From positions 1 through 64,000 of the forward strand of contig CAZFWG010000008.1 of assembly GCA_964522525.1 (NCBI GenBank): DNA of 64,000 nucleotides, in the 5' to 3' direction. Of this stretch, positions 45,201 through 54,034 are shown in pieces. The stretch's first letter is position 1. Every line of letters begins with the position of its first letter. Source of the DNA: CAYUYV01 sp964522525 (GTDB lineage Bacteria > Pseudomonadota > Alphaproteobacteria > JAJFIK01). The translations under genes and the position numbers were made by a program. The notes under the pieces were generated by a model. It was not told the origin of the DNA. It did no database searches and worked only from the letters and a program-made list of their open reading frames with translations.

Positions 45201-45845
45201 TCACGCCACGGCGCTCATATCGGTCAGGGCGGCCTGCGTCTTGTCCCGGATCTCATCGATCGTCACGCCGGGGGCCAGTTCCACGACCTTGAGCCCGTCC
45301 GCGACCACATCGAAGACGCCCAGATTGGTGATGACCCGGTCGACACAGGCCTTGCCCGTGAGCGGGAGCGTGCATTCCTTGAGGAGCTTGGGCTCGCCCG
45401 CCTTGTTGGTGTGGTCCATGACCACCACGACGCGCTTGACGCCCGCCACCAGATCCATGGCGCCGCCCATGCCTTTCACCATCTTGCCGGGGATCATCCA
45501 ATTGGCGATGTCGCCGTTCTCGGAGATTTCCATGGCGCCCAGGATCGAGAGGTCGATATGCCCTCCCCGGATCATGCCGAAGCTCTCGGCGGAGGCGAAA
45601 TAGGAGGTGCGGTCCAGTTCCGTTATGGTCTGCTTGCCCGCATTGATCAGATCGGGATCGATCTCGTCTTCAGTGGGAAACGGTCCCATGCCGAGCATGC
45701 CGTTTTCCGACTGCAGGGTGACATCGCAGCCATCGGGAATGTGGTTCGCCACCAGGGTCGGAATGCCGATCCCCAGATTGACATAGAAGCCGTCTTTCAC
45801 TTCGCGGGCCGCGCGGGCGGCCATTTCATCGCGGGTCCAGGGCAT
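45201..45845 (-). CDS. scoB: Succinyl-CoA:3-ketoacid CoA-transferase subunit B
   Basis: Encodes 214 residues, with AAAGGAG before the ATG at 45845. It has the beta-subunit signatures FYVNLGIGIPTLVANHIP and the catalytic Glu47 in LQSENGMLGMGP, then GGHIDLSILGAMEIS and MVKGMGGAMDLVAGVKRVVVVMDH. With subunit A it moves CoA from succinyl-CoA to acetoacetate, allowing ketone-body and leucine-derived carbon to enter as acetoacetyl-CoA. It follows scoA at 52 bases. Some such enzymes act on 3-oxoadipate, but the sequence and isolation from aromatic genes favour SCOT. Confidence 0.92.
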   Translation of the reverse strand: MPWTRDEMAARAAREVKDGFYVNLGIGIPTLVANHIPDGCDVTLQSENGMLGMGPFPTEDEIDPDLINAGKQTITELDRTSYFASAESFGMIRGGHIDLSILGAMEISENGDIANWMIPGKMVKGMGGAMDLVAGVKRVVVVMDHTNKAGEPKLLKECTLPLTGKACVDRVITNLGVFDVVADGLKVVELAPGVTIDEIRDKTQAALTDMSAVA

Positions 45846-45897
45846 GGAAATCTCCTTTGACTGACAGATCGGGGTCCAAAGCGCGCCGTCCGGGCCC

Positions 45898-46599
45898 TCA
45901 GGCGGCGGACCGGACCGTGCGTTGTTCGATCCGTTTTTCGTGGGTCCCCTGAATGATCCGTTGCACATAGACGCCGGGGGTGTGGATGGTGTCCTTGTCG
46001 AGGGTACCGACGGGGACGATCTCCTCCACTTCCGCGATCGTGACCTTGCCGGCGGCCGCGCAGTGGGGATTAAAGTTCCGGGCGGTCTTGCGATAGACGA
46101 GATTGCCCTGGGCATCGCCCTTCCAGGCCTTGACGATCCCCAGATCGGCGCGGATGCCACGCTCCAGGATGTAGGTCTCGCCGTCGAATTCCTTGTGTTC
46201 CTTGCCCTCGGCCACCTGGGTGCCGACACCGGTCTTGGTGTAGAAACCGGCGATCCCGGCGCCACCGGCCCGCAGCCGTTCGGCCAGGGTGCCTTGGGGA
46301 TTGAACTCCACCTCGATCTCGCCGGCGAGGAACTGGCGCTCGAATTCGGCGTTCTCCCCCACATAAGAAGACATCATCTTGGCGATCTGACGCGTGGCGA
46401 GGAGCAGCCCCAGGCCGAAATCATCGACCCCGCAATTGTTCGACGCGATGACCAGCTTCTTGGTGCCCGCCTTCACAAGGGCCGAGATGAGGTTTTCCGG
46501 GATCCCGCACAGGCCGAAACCGCCCGCGGCGATGGTCATGCCGTCAAACAGCAGGCCGTCGAGGGCGGCATCGGCATCGGGGTAGATCTTGTCTGCCAT
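45898..46599 (-). CDS. scoA: Succinyl-CoA:3-ketoacid CoA-transferase subunit A
   Basis: Encodes 233 residues from the ATG at 46599 with AAGGAAC upstream; the longer frame runs through the repeat array and the assembly gap and is not credible. It has the alpha-subunit signature AAGGFGLCGIPENLISAL, then SNNCGVDDFGLGLLL and EFNPQGTLAERLRAGGAGIAGFYTKTGVGT. It is co-transcribed with scoB. The promoter must lie in or beyond the tandem repeat, whose true length is unknown because of the gap. Confidence 0.92.
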   Translation of the reverse strand: MADKIYPDADAALDGLLFDGMTIAAGGFGLCGIPENLISALVKAGTKKLVIASNNCGVDDFGLGLLLATRQIAKMMSSYVGENAEFERQFLAGEIEVEFNPQGTLAERLRAGGAGIAGFYTKTGVGTQVAEGKEHKEFDGETYILERGIRADLGIVKAWKGDAQGNLVYRKTARNFNPHCAAAGKVTIAEVEEIVPVGTLDKDTIHTPGVYVQRIIQGTHEKRIEQRTVRSAA

Positions 46600-46620
46600 G
46601 GTGACGTTCCTTGTGGCTGA

Positions 46621-46856
46621 TTGGAGGCCTTGTCGCTGGTTGGAGGCCTTGTCGCTGGTTGGAGGCCTTGTCGCTGGTTGGAGGCCTGGGGGCGGGACCC
46701 GNNNNNNNNNNNNNNNNNNNNNNNNNNNNNNNNNNNNNNNNNNNNNNNNNNNNNNNNNNNNNNNNNNNNNNNNNNNNNNNNNNNNNNNNNNNNNNNNNNN
46801 NCCTTGTCGCTGGTTGGAGGCCTTGTCGCTGGTTGGAGGCCTGGGGGCGGGACCCG
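46621..46856. repeat. 19-bp tandem repeat array containing a 100-N assembly gap
   Basis: TTGGAGGCCTTGTCGCTGG repeats in tandem at 46621-46639, 46640-46658 and 46659-46677, then TTGGAGGCCTGGGGGCGGGA. After N (46702-46801) the same unit reappears at 46814-46832 with the same variant end. The 55 bases before the gap (46647-46701) are identical to the 55 after it (46802-46856), so copy number and gap size are artefact-prone. The array sits 21 bases upstream of the scoA start. Confidence 0.9.
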
Positions 46857-46883
46857 GACCGATGCCCTGGGGGCGTGGTCCGG
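46854..46883. other. Strong hairpin next to the repeat array
   Basis: CCGGACC (46854-46860) pairs with GGTCCGG (46877-46883), and GCCC (46864-46867) pairs with GGGC (46871-46874) inside. It overlaps the edge of the tandem repeat, upstream of scoA. The spacer from here to 47075 holds no gene; it should contain the promoters of scoAB and of the M48 gene on the other strand. Confidence 0.45.
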
Positions 46884-47075
46884 CACCTCTCGGGGCGCTC
46901 AAAATCTCCGGGCTATTGGCCAGCCGCCCTTGAGTTTCGTCAAGGACGCCTCCTTTGGAAAGGGCTAGATATGTTCCCGCGGTACACATTCGCGCGCTTT
47001 ACTGCGGGTTTTCATCGCGGTAGAGCATAAGGCCCAACGGAATGACAACTGGCGTATACCAGGAGGGTTAATTCC

Positions 47076-47849
47076 ATGACCATAGTCATGAATCGCCGCG
47101 ACCTCGTTAGCGGATTGGCTGCTGGGACTGTTTTTGCCTTCGCGGGCGGCTGCGTGGAAAACCCCGCACTGGGCCGCCGTCAGATGCTTCTCGTCACCGA
47201 CGAGCAGCTCGCGCAGCTTTCGGGATCCACCTGGACCCAGCTGCGCCAGCAGGAGCGTGTCTCCCGAGACGCGACCATGAACCGCCGCCTTCAGGCGGTG
47301 GGCGACCGGGTCGTCATGGCTTCGGGACAGACCAATCACGACTGGGAATATGCCGTTTTCGAAAACGACCAAATCAACGCCTTCGTGCTGCCCGGCGGCA
47401 AGGTCGGTTTCTACAGCGGCATCCTCGACATTATGGGTAATGACGATCAGGTTGCGACCGTGATGGGCCACGAGGTCGGCCATGTGGCCGGCAAACACGC
47501 TGCGGAACGCTACAGCCAGGCCCTGGCCGCCAATGCCGGTCTGACCCTGACCAATATCGCGCTCCAGAGCCAGGACGTGCGCTTCCGGAACGAAATCGCC
47601 GCCATTCTAGGCGCCGGGGTCAGTTTCGGGATCCTCCTGCCCTATTCCCGCAAGCACGAATACGAGGCGGACCGGCTGGGCGTCCAATATATGGCCCAGG
47701 CCAACTACAATCCCCGCGAGGCGCTGAGTTTCTGGCAGGGCATGACCAATATGAGCCAGGGGCAGAAGCCGCCGGAATTCATGTCCACGCACCCGTCAGA
47801 TGCAAACCGGATCCGGGCCATGAACAACGTGATCAGCACGCTTGTTTAA
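47076..47849 (+). CDS. M48-family metalloprotease lipoprotein
   Basis: Encodes 257 residues; AGGAGGG precedes the ATG. The N-terminus MNRRDLVSGLAAGTVFAFAGGC holds an RR pair and a lipobox-like AGGC, so it is probably a Tat or Sec lipoprotein. The zinc motif is HEVGH (VMGHEVGHVAGKHAAERYSQ), with EYEADRLGVQYM supplying the third ligand and MSTHPSDANRI near the end. This is the LoiP/YfgC-like periplasmic group, which helps outer-membrane protein quality control. It is followed by an anchored hypothetical gene on the same strand. Confidence 0.88.
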   Translation: MTIVMNRRDLVSGLAAGTVFAFAGGCVENPALGRRQMLLVTDEQLAQLSGSTWTQLRQQERVSRDATMNRRLQAVGDRVVMASGQTNHDWEYAVFENDQINAFVLPGGKVGFYSGILDIMGNDDQVATVMGHEVGHVAGKHAAERYSQALAANAGLTLTNIALQSQDVRFRNEIAAILGAGVSFGILLPYSRKHEYEADRLGVQYMAQANYNPREALSFWQGMTNMSQGQKPPEFMSTHPSDANRIRAMNNVISTLV

Positions 47850-47903
47850 ACCTATGTGATCCATCATGAGGCGCATTCGGGGAGCGGTGGGGGCCGGCCA
47901 GCG

Positions 47904-48662
47904 ATGACGAGTACGGACAGTGGCGAGTTTGAAGACATTGAGGAACGGCCGAGTTGGTTTCTGCCCCTGTGCCTGTTCATCATCACCGCGATCTTCGCGC
48001 TTCTCATCTATTGGTACTATCTGGGCTACACCATCGATGATCTGACCGGCAACACGATCTCGGGCACGGAACGGGGCCGGGTTCTCCAGGTCGCCATTGG
48101 CGGCCACCGGCTGGAGATCCCGGCGAACTACACTCAGTATCCCAAGGACCGGCGGGACGGGCCGCGCGATACCCTGGAACTGTTCACCGTGCTGCCCGAT
48201 TTCGTGCCCTTTTCGCGCCGGCGCCGGCGGGATTTTCTCAATGAGGCCGCGGACTCCACGGTCATCATCTTCAAACTGTCGGCCCAGAACGTCGCGCTGA
48301 CCGAAAGCCAACGGGTCGAGCAATATCTGAAGAGCCTGGTCGTCGGGGATGGGATCGACACGGATCTGGGCCTGATCGAATTCCAATTCGATGCCGACAG
48401 CGCCTTTCATGACCAGGACATGTTCGTTTTCCGCACCACAACCGGCCTCCATGGCATGATCCGGTGTCTGAGGCGCAGCGAGACCATTCAGGCGCCGTTT
48501 TGTTGGCGGGAAACGGAAATCGGTGATGGGCTGACCCTGCACTACCGCTTCAAACGGGCTCACCTGGCCGAATGGCAGACCATCGACCGCAATATTCTGG
48601 ACATGGTGGAACAGTTCACCCGGATCGATGCGCCGTCCACGGTTCTTTCCGAGAATTTCTAA
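47904..48662 (+). CDS. Hypothetical single-pass membrane protein
   Basis: Encodes 252 residues from the ATG at 47904; a GTG at 47856 would add 16 residues. An acidic N-terminus is followed by one membrane helix (FLPLCLFIITAIFALLIYW, about 19-40). The remaining ~200 residues form a soluble domain, probably periplasmic, with LEIPANYTQYPKDRRDGPRDTLEL. I do not recognise the family. It lies 54 bases after the M48 lipoprotein gene, suggesting co-transcription. Its stop overlaps the end of the convergent RND gene by four bases. Confidence 0.7.
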   Translation: MTSTDSGEFEDIEERPSWFLPLCLFIITAIFALLIYWYYLGYTIDDLTGNTISGTERGRVLQVAIGGHRLEIPANYTQYPKDRRDGPRDTLELFTVLPDFVPFSRRRRRDFLNEAADSTVIIFKLSAQNVALTESQRVEQYLKSLVVGDGIDTDLGLIEFQFDADSAFHDQDMFVFRTTTGLHGMIRCLRRSETIQAPFCWRETEIGDGLTLHYRFKRAHLAEWQTIDRNILDMVEQFTRIDAPSTVLSENF

Positions 48663-51028
48663 AAGACAGGCCGAACCGGTCGGACCATATGCTGAACGGC
48701 CATGGCCATGGGCACGACCGTCAAGGCGCTGATGGCTTGGCACAGGAAACCCAGGGCCAGCAGACTGGCGAAGGTTTCGTGATAACCGCCGAAAACCTTG
48801 CCGCCCAGATAGAGCATTCCGCCCGCGATCAAACCGAGCGGCGCGACGGCCCGCCCGACCTGCTCCCAGCTGACGCCAAGACCATCCAGAGCGTCCCGTG
48901 TCACGCCCTGGGCATCGAGATGCGACCGGGCCACCATGGTCGAGGCCAGGGCGCCAAGCGCCGTGGTGAGAACCAGAACCGTGCCCGAGATCTGACCGGC
49001 GCCGATACCGGCAAGCGATAACAGGGCGATGGTCATGGCGGCCCCGCCAAGAAGGCCCGCGCCGACACCAAGGGCAAGGCGCAGCTGCAAGCCCGCCAGG
49101 GCGGCGACAGCCGCAGCGGCCATCAGCCCCGCAATCATCAGCCAGGGTTCGCGGCGCGCGGCGGCCCAATCCAGCGCGGCCTGGGCGCCGAGGGTGCCCT
49201 CATTGAGCGACAGGGACAGGGTGCTGTCGGGAACGGGAACGGCGGCCGAGCCCTGCACACCGGCCTTCAGATCGCGCCCGAACGCCGCGACCTTGTCATG
49301 GGGCCGCGATGCGTCGGCGCCGGTGCCCGCCACCAAACGAAGGCCGCCACAGGAATCGATGAGGACATGATCCGCCCGCGCCGCAAGGGACGCATCGAGA
49401 AGGAGTGTCGGGGACCGCACCAGATCCTTGGGCAGATCCTTGGCAAGGCTCGTCGGATGGGGCGCCACCATGGCGAACCGCTCGGCCAGGCCGATCTCGG
49501 TCATCACTTGACCGGCCACGGCCCGGGCCCGGGCGCTATCGCAAACGGCCTCTTGGGCGGGGGCCTGATTGGAAACGGCGATCGCATAGCTGTCCTCGGC
49601 GAATCCCAAGCCGGCCAATTCGTCGGGCGGCGCCCGCTCGGTCATGATCGTCGGGGTCAGGAGCAGCCCCTGATGGCCGACGGGACGGAAGAAACCCGAG
49701 GCGAGGAGAAGAACGCCGAACACGCCGATGCCGGCCAGGATCCGCGGGGTCTGGCGCGGGGCGATCCAGCCGCGCAGCCCTTCGAGGGAGCGCCGCTGCA
49801 CCTCGCAAAGCCGACTCACATCATCGAGCCAGCGGTTGGAAGCGGGAAGCAGGGACAGGATCATGGGCAGCAGGCCCACGACGGCGCCCGTGCCCAGCAC
49901 GAGGCCGATGACGCCAAGGACGGCCATGTCCCGGGCGGCCGTCCCCGGCAGAAGACTCAAGGGGATCAGCGCCACGACGCTTGCAAGGGCGGCGGGGACC
50001 ACGAGGCGTGCGCCCAACCGCATCAGGGAATAAGCCGCGCTTTCCCGTCCCTCGCCCCAGGACAGGCGGGACGTGTAAAGGGCGAGCCCTACGCCGCATC
50101 CCAGGACACCAATCGCGAAAACGCCCATCAAGGCGGGCCAGGCCAGGGGATCGAAGCCATGACCCAAGAAGGCCATGCCCCCACAGATCCAGAGCACGGG
50201 CACCAGGGCGACCCCAAAGGCGCCCAACGCCGCCGGCACGGACCGGGCGACATACCAGAAGCCCGCCAGCGACATGGCACCGAGCACAAGCAACAGGGGC
50301 CAGCCGCGCTCAAACGCAAGCTCGAGCCCGCCCATGCGCATGGGAAAACCGGCATAGGAAATCTTGACGGGAATGCCCTGGACGGCCTGCTCCACGGCGC
50401 GGGTCAGACCGCGCACCACATCGCCATAGCTCGGCCCGTCGGGCTTCGGCGGCGCCATGAGCACACGCATGATAAGCGTCCGGCCGTTGACCGACACAAG
50501 ACGGCCCTTGAGGCCCAAATGGTCCGACAGCTCAGTCAACCAACCGATATCCTCATCCGACCAGGTCGCGCGAGCCGGGCCCACCGCCACACTGCCCTGT
50601 TTTACCACAGGCGGGCGGACAAGGGTTTCGAGCTCCTTGAGGGCCGCGTTTTGGATCTCACGCTGCCCATCTTCCTGGTCCAGTGGAGGGCTCGGCATGG
50701 GACTGAAGAGAGAGGTCAATGTTGACCCATCCAGACCCGGCACGCCGGCCACCGCCGCTTCCAATCGACCCAGTAACCTTAACGCATCTTGGGACCAAAC
50801 CGTAGTCTGAGGGAATGTGACAAGGACGGCAATCTCCGCCTCTACCCAATGAGCAGATCGTAAGTCGGCGAAGGCGGGCGCATGGACCGCGGTCACGTGA
50901 CGGGCGGGCTCCATCCGCACGCTCAGGACCGCAATCGCGGCGCTAAACACAACGGTCAGCGCCGCAACCACACCCAATATCTGTTTGCGAAACCGAAACA
51001 GGCTTCGCACCACTGCAATTGCCATCAT
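48659..51028 (-). CDS. RND/MMPL-superfamily membrane protein
   Basis: Encodes 789 residues from the ATG at 51028; an in-frame GTG (51034) and ATG (51025) are alternatives. The layout is one N-terminal helix, a periplasmic domain (about 40-235), five or six helices (about 236-410), a linker, and a second helix-periplasmic domain-helices repeat. Such proteins export lipids or hopanoids (HpnN/MMPL type). There is no membrane-fusion or outer-membrane partner gene next to it. Residues typical of proton relay in RND pumps are not apparent, so the substrate and energy source are unknown. Confidence 0.8.
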   Translation of the reverse strand: MMAIAVVRSLFRFRKQILGVVAALTVVFSAAIAVLSVRMEPARHVTAVHAPAFADLRSAHWVEAEIAVLVTFPQTTVWSQDALRLLGRLEAAVAGVPGLDGSTLTSLFSPMPSPPLDQEDGQREIQNAALKELETLVRPPVVKQGSVAVGPARATWSDEDIGWLTELSDHLGLKGRLVSVNGRTLIMRVLMAPPKPDGPSYGDVVRGLTRAVEQAVQGIPVKISYAGFPMRMGGLELAFERGWPLLLVLGAMSLAGFWYVARSVPAALGAFGVALVPVLWICGGMAFLGHGFDPLAWPALMGVFAIGVLGCGVGLALYTSRLSWGEGRESAAYSLMRLGARLVVPAALASVVALIPLSLLPGTAARDMAVLGVIGLVLGTGAVVGLLPMILSLLPASNRWLDDVSRLCEVQRRSLEGLRGWIAPRQTPRILAGIGVFGVLLLASGFFRPVGHQGLLLTPTIMTERAPPDELAGLGFAEDSYAIAVSNQAPAQEAVCDSARARAVAGQVMTEIGLAERFAMVAPHPTSLAKDLPKDLVRSPTLLLDASLAARADHVLIDSCGGLRLVAGTGADASRPHDKVAAFGRDLKAGVQGSAAVPVPDSTLSLSLNEGTLGAQAALDWAAARREPWLMIAGLMAAAAVAALAGLQLRLALGVGAGLLGGAAMTIALLSLAGIGAGQISGTVLVLTTALGALASTMVARSHLDAQGVTRDALDGLGVSWEQVGRAVAPLGLIAGGMLYLGGKVFGGYHETFASLLALGFLCQAISALTVVPMAMAVQHMVRPVRPVF

Positions 51029-51079
51029 CCCCACGCCACAGGAGCGTCAGCCTCTGACCCTCAGCCAGAAGCTGTCCGG

Positions 51080-51298
51080 CTAAAACTGTTCGTCTAAATC
51101 CACATCGAGAATGGCCATGTTGAACTGATAGCTGAGTTCACCGTCCTCGTCGTCCCTGAACACCACGCCGATGAACTCATCGCCAATCAGCACCTCCGCC
51201 GAATCATCTTTCTTAGGGCGGGCCTCAACAGCGATCGTATCGAGGCGGAACTTCCGGCGCAAATACTGCTGCACCTTGGTAATTTCATCCTGTGTCAT
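51080..51298 (-). CDS. DUF3126 family protein
   Basis: Encodes 72 residues from the ATG at 51298, with CAGGAG 7 bases upstream. The sequence MTQDEITKVQQYLRRKFRLD, then DDSAEVLIGDEFIGVVFRDDEDGE and a final acidic tail, matches the short alphaproteobacterial DUF3126 family. Function is unknown. It ends 51 bases before the RND gene on the same strand; co-transcription is possible. Confidence 0.85.
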   Translation of the reverse strand: MTQDEITKVQQYLRRKFRLDTIAVEARPKKDDSAEVLIGDEFIGVVFRDDEDGELSYQFNMAILDVDLDEQF

Positions 51299-51629
51299 CA
51301 ATAAACTCCTGTTTGCCTTAACGGTGGGTGTGGGACGCGGTGCCGGGACACGGGCCGTCAATACACGGGGCGCCGGGACAAGGGGGCCGCATCGGGGGCG
51401 GCCTTATGGCCGTCCTATAGGGCCAAGTTGCGGCGCGCCATGTGGCCGGGACGGAGAAGACATGGCCCCTTGCCTACCCATTCAAGCCCGCGAACTCAAG
51501 CGGCGGAAACCGTGATCGGCCGCAACGACGATGCCCCCTTGCGCATGGGCAACAGGGCCGTTACCCCATGGCCCCTGACCTGTTTTGTTCGTCCTGGGTG
51601 CGAGACCGTCATCCTTCCCGGAGTGCCAG
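51299..51629. other. Intergenic region between DUF3126 and PCu(A)C genes
   Basis: About 330 bases with no supported gene. It is very GC-rich. A near repeat, GGTGCCGGGACACGGG (51339-51354) and GGCGCCGGGACAAGGG (51369-51384), is present. Small frames on the plus strand lack ribosome sites. It should hold the divergent promoters of DUF3126 and the copper chaperone. Confidence 0.5.
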
Positions 51630-52175
51630 ATGTTTGAAGATCAACGCCTTGCCCTGACCGTGGCCATCGGGACGGCCCTAGTGTTCATCGCCGTGCTCGT
51701 GGGCACGGTCGGCGGCCCGTCGGAGCAAGAGCCCGGCACGGGCTTTGCCGGTAGCGGCCTGCGGATATCCGGCGGATGGGTCGCGGAAAGCCTCGGCGAG
51801 AGCAACACGGCCGCCGCCTATCTGGTCATCGACAATGGGGGAGCCGTCGATGATCGTCTTGTGGGCGCCGCGGCCGCCGAGATTCCGGTGACGGAACTCC
51901 ACATGAACCTGAATGAGGGCGGCATCAATCGCATGCGCCCCGTGGACGGCATCCCCCTGCCCGCCGGCAAAGCGGTGAGCCTCGAACCGGGCGGTTTTCA
52001 CATCATGCTCCTCCAGGTGCCGAACGCCCTCATGGCCGGTGACGTGGTGTCCGTCACGCTGTCGTTCCGGAACGCGCCGCCCCAGACGGTCGAACTGCCC
52101 GTGCGCGGACGGGCCTGGCGCCAGGGCAACGAGGCAAGCGCCGGGGATCCCGAGCGGGACGCGGACGGATCATAA
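51630..52175 (+). CDS. PCu(A)C-type copper chaperone, membrane-anchored
   Basis: Encodes 181 residues from the ATG at 51630 with GGAG 7 bases upstream. One N-terminal helix (LALTVAIGTALVFIAVLVG) anchors a PCu(A)C domain. The copper motif H-x10-M-x21-H-x-M is exact: His91, Met102, His124, Met126. Such proteins deliver Cu(I) to the CuA or CuB centre of cytochrome oxidase in the periplasm. The cytochrome oxidase genes and Sco are not in the window. The family usually has a cleaved signal; here the helix may remain as an anchor. Confidence 0.9.
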   Translation: MFEDQRLALTVAIGTALVFIAVLVGTVGGPSEQEPGTGFAGSGLRISGGWVAESLGESNTAAAYLVIDNGGAVDDRLVGAAAAEIPVTELHMNLNEGGINRMRPVDGIPLPAGKAVSLEPGGFHIMLLQVPNALMAGDVVSVTLSFRNAPPQTVELPVRGRAWRQGNEASAGDPERDADGS

Positions 52176-52311
52176 GCCTGGAGAGCCACCCGTTGGGTCC
52201 CATGGGAGCGTCCCACGCCCGGCCGGTGAGCGCATGCGATGGCCGCTCATCGTCTTGGAAATGCGCGGTCTTGGAGATGCGCAGGGCGTTACCATCGAGC
52301 ATCCTGATTGA

Positions 52312-52983
52312 ATGGTTCGGCAAAAGTCCCCAAAGCCCCCAGGCCAACGTGCCTCCCCGCCCCGCAAACGGGACACGGCGGTCACCAAGGGAGCCTTCCT
52401 CCAGGCCGGTGAGCGCCTTTTCGCCCGGAAAGGCTTCGACGGGGTGACGCTCGATCAACTCGCCGAAGAAGCCGGTGCCAATAAGGCCCTGATCGCCTAT
52501 CACTTCGGGTCGAAAGAGAATCTCTACGACGCGGTCATCGCCGCCATCGTCAAGGAAGTGGTTTCGGCGGTGATGGCCGACCTCGATCAAGGCAAGGAAC
52601 CGATCGAGAACTTCCGCCACTATGTCCGGGTGCTCGCCCGGGAGTTCGCCGCGAGGCCGACATTTCCGGCCATCATCCTGCGCGAGTATGCCCATGGCCC
52701 GAAACAGAAACGCGTCGAGGCCTTCGAACCCATTACCGACCTTTTCCGCATGACCGAAACGCTCTATCTGGCAGGCCGACAGGACGGCGTCTTTCAGGAA
52801 CTGGACCCCCACCAGCTCCACCTCTCGATCGTTGGTCCCCTGATCTATTTCGTGGCGACCATACCCTTTCGCGCCCTCATGTCCGACCGCTTCCCGCCCG
52901 ATATCAGCAGACCGACGGTTCAATCCTTTGCCGAACACCATGAGCGCTTGATCCTCGACGGGCTGTTGGCAAGGCAAAAATAG
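52312..52983 (+). CDS. TetR-family regulator (CecR/YbiH-like)
   Basis: Encodes 223 residues. The helix-turn-helix reads AFLQAGERLFARKGFDGVTLDQLAEEAGANKALIAYHFGSKENLYDAVI. The C-terminal effector domain (about 100-215) contains FAARPTFPAIILREYAHGP, a pattern of the CecR group that responds to drugs or small organics. An AT-rich dyad follows between it and the exported cupin gene. It may control that gene or a nearby transporter, but nothing in the sequence proves it. Confidence 0.85.
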   Translation: MVRQKSPKPPGQRASPPRKRDTAVTKGAFLQAGERLFARKGFDGVTLDQLAEEAGANKALIAYHFGSKENLYDAVIAAIVKEVVSAVMADLDQGKEPIENFRHYVRVLAREFAARPTFPAIILREYAHGPKQKRVEAFEPITDLFRMTETLYLAGRQDGVFQELDPHQLHLSIVGPLIYFVATIPFRALMSDRFPPDISRPTVQSFAEHHERLILDGLLARQK

Positions 52984-53003
52984 GGCCCCGTTTCGCTTGA
53001 TCG

Positions 53004-53023
53004 TTAAATAACTAACTGTTTAA
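53004..53023. promoter_or_regulatory. AT-rich imperfect dyad, possible TetR operator
   Basis: TTAAATAACTAACTGTTTAA is symmetric at 14 of 20 positions. It lies in the 108-base spacer between a TetR gene and the exported cupin gene. The AACTAACTGTT core resembles TetR-family half-sites of the TAACTNN type. Assigned on resemblance only. Confidence 0.3.
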
Positions 53024-53091
53024 TTAATTTTCTCTGGACTCTTTTTCAAAATGACTTCCCGCTCCAGAAGTAGTGCTGCGAGGCCGAACCC

Positions 53092-53892
53092 GTGACCAAG
53101 ATCGCTTTCTTTGCTCTTGCAGCGTCGCTGCTGGGCTTCCTGACTCTCGCGCCTTCCGGCCATACGCAGACCCCGGTCCCGGACGGGTGGACGGCGCAGG
53201 CGGCTCTTGCGCGTTTCGCGGCCGACTATGAGAAAGATCCGGCCGCGCTCGCACCCCTGGCCTTCGGTATCGAGGTCGACGGCACTTTCTGGACCGTCAA
53301 GACGGCTCATATCAACGAAAGGATGAAAGCGACCTTGAGCCGCGCGCCCCTCGGGACGCCCGGCTTCTACTTTAAAACCGACCGTGAAACCCTGGCGCGC
53401 ATGGACACGGGCACCCTTCACGGGTTGACGGCGTTGGGGCAGACCCGCGCCACCGATCCGGCCCCCATGACCCTTGAGTTTACGGATGGTTTCTCGCCGG
53501 AAGATCCCGCGGCGTTCCAACGGACCTTCCTATCCGTCGCCTTCCATTTCTGGACCCGGGAGCAGCCCGAAACCGTCCGTCTGGATCCTGCGGCCGCGCG
53601 CGTCCTCCATGGCGCCAAAAGCGTGGCCATCTATTACGACCCGGCGCTCCACACGGCCTGGTACCACGTCGAGCCCGGACGCCACGTGAATGCCGATCCC
53701 CGGGATCAGCGCAATGATCATCCGAGCCTATTCGTCGTCACCAAGGGTGAAGGAAAGGCGCGACTCGGCGGCAAGGAACGCGTGATAAAGGCGGGGGAAG
53801 CGCTTTATGTGGCGGCTGGTGTCCCCCATGAGTTCTGGAACCCGGGCGACGCGCCCTTCGAATTCGTCCTCATGATGTGGGGGTTCCCCTGA
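53092..53892 (+). CDS. Exported cupin-domain protein
   Basis: Encodes 266 residues from a GTG start. A signal peptide (IAFFALAASLLGFLTLAPSGHTQ) is followed by an N-terminal domain (about 30-140) containing ALAPLAFGIEVDGTFWTVKT, which resembles SCP2-like lipid-binding folds. A C-terminal cupin (about 195-266) has the HxxxD-like HVNADPRDQRNDHPSLFVVTKGEGKARLGG and AAGVPHEFWNPGD. It probably acts in the periplasm. The substrate is unknown. The preceding TetR gene and AT-rich dyad suggest inducible expression. Confidence 0.75.
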   Translation: MTKIAFFALAASLLGFLTLAPSGHTQTPVPDGWTAQAALARFAADYEKDPAALAPLAFGIEVDGTFWTVKTAHINERMKATLSRAPLGTPGFYFKTDRETLARMDTGTLHGLTALGQTRATDPAPMTLEFTDGFSPEDPAAFQRTFLSVAFHFWTREQPETVRLDPAAARVLHGAKSVAIYYDPALHTAWYHVEPGRHVNADPRDQRNDHPSLFVVTKGEGKARLGGKERVIKAGEALYVAAGVPHEFWNPGDAPFEFVLMMWGFP

Positions 53893-53931
53893 CGGTCATC
53901 GCCGACGGGAGGCAAGCCCCTGAACGGTTAA

Positions 53932-53956
53932 TTCGCCGTCACACAACGGCGATTTT
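53932..53956 (+). terminator. Candidate terminator after the exported cupin gene
   Basis: CGCCGT (53934-53939) pairs perfectly with ACGGCG (53946-53951) across a 6-base loop, then ATTTT follows. It begins about 40 bases past the stop. The T-run is short. Confidence 0.45.
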
Positions 53957-54034
53957 CGTCCCCAAGGTCTGGACGGACGCGGGCCGTTACACATATGCCA
54001 AAAAGCGGAATTTCATTTTGCTTTCGGGTGGCCC

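Noticed and set aside
46536..46989. Frames reading through the N gap
   Set aside because: They translate the 19-bp repeat and N bases; period 19 is not a multiple of three, so these are artefacts.
51171..51657. Several 60-110 codon plus-strand frames between DUF3126 and PCu(A)C genes
   Set aside because: No ribosome sites and low-complexity GC-rich sequence.
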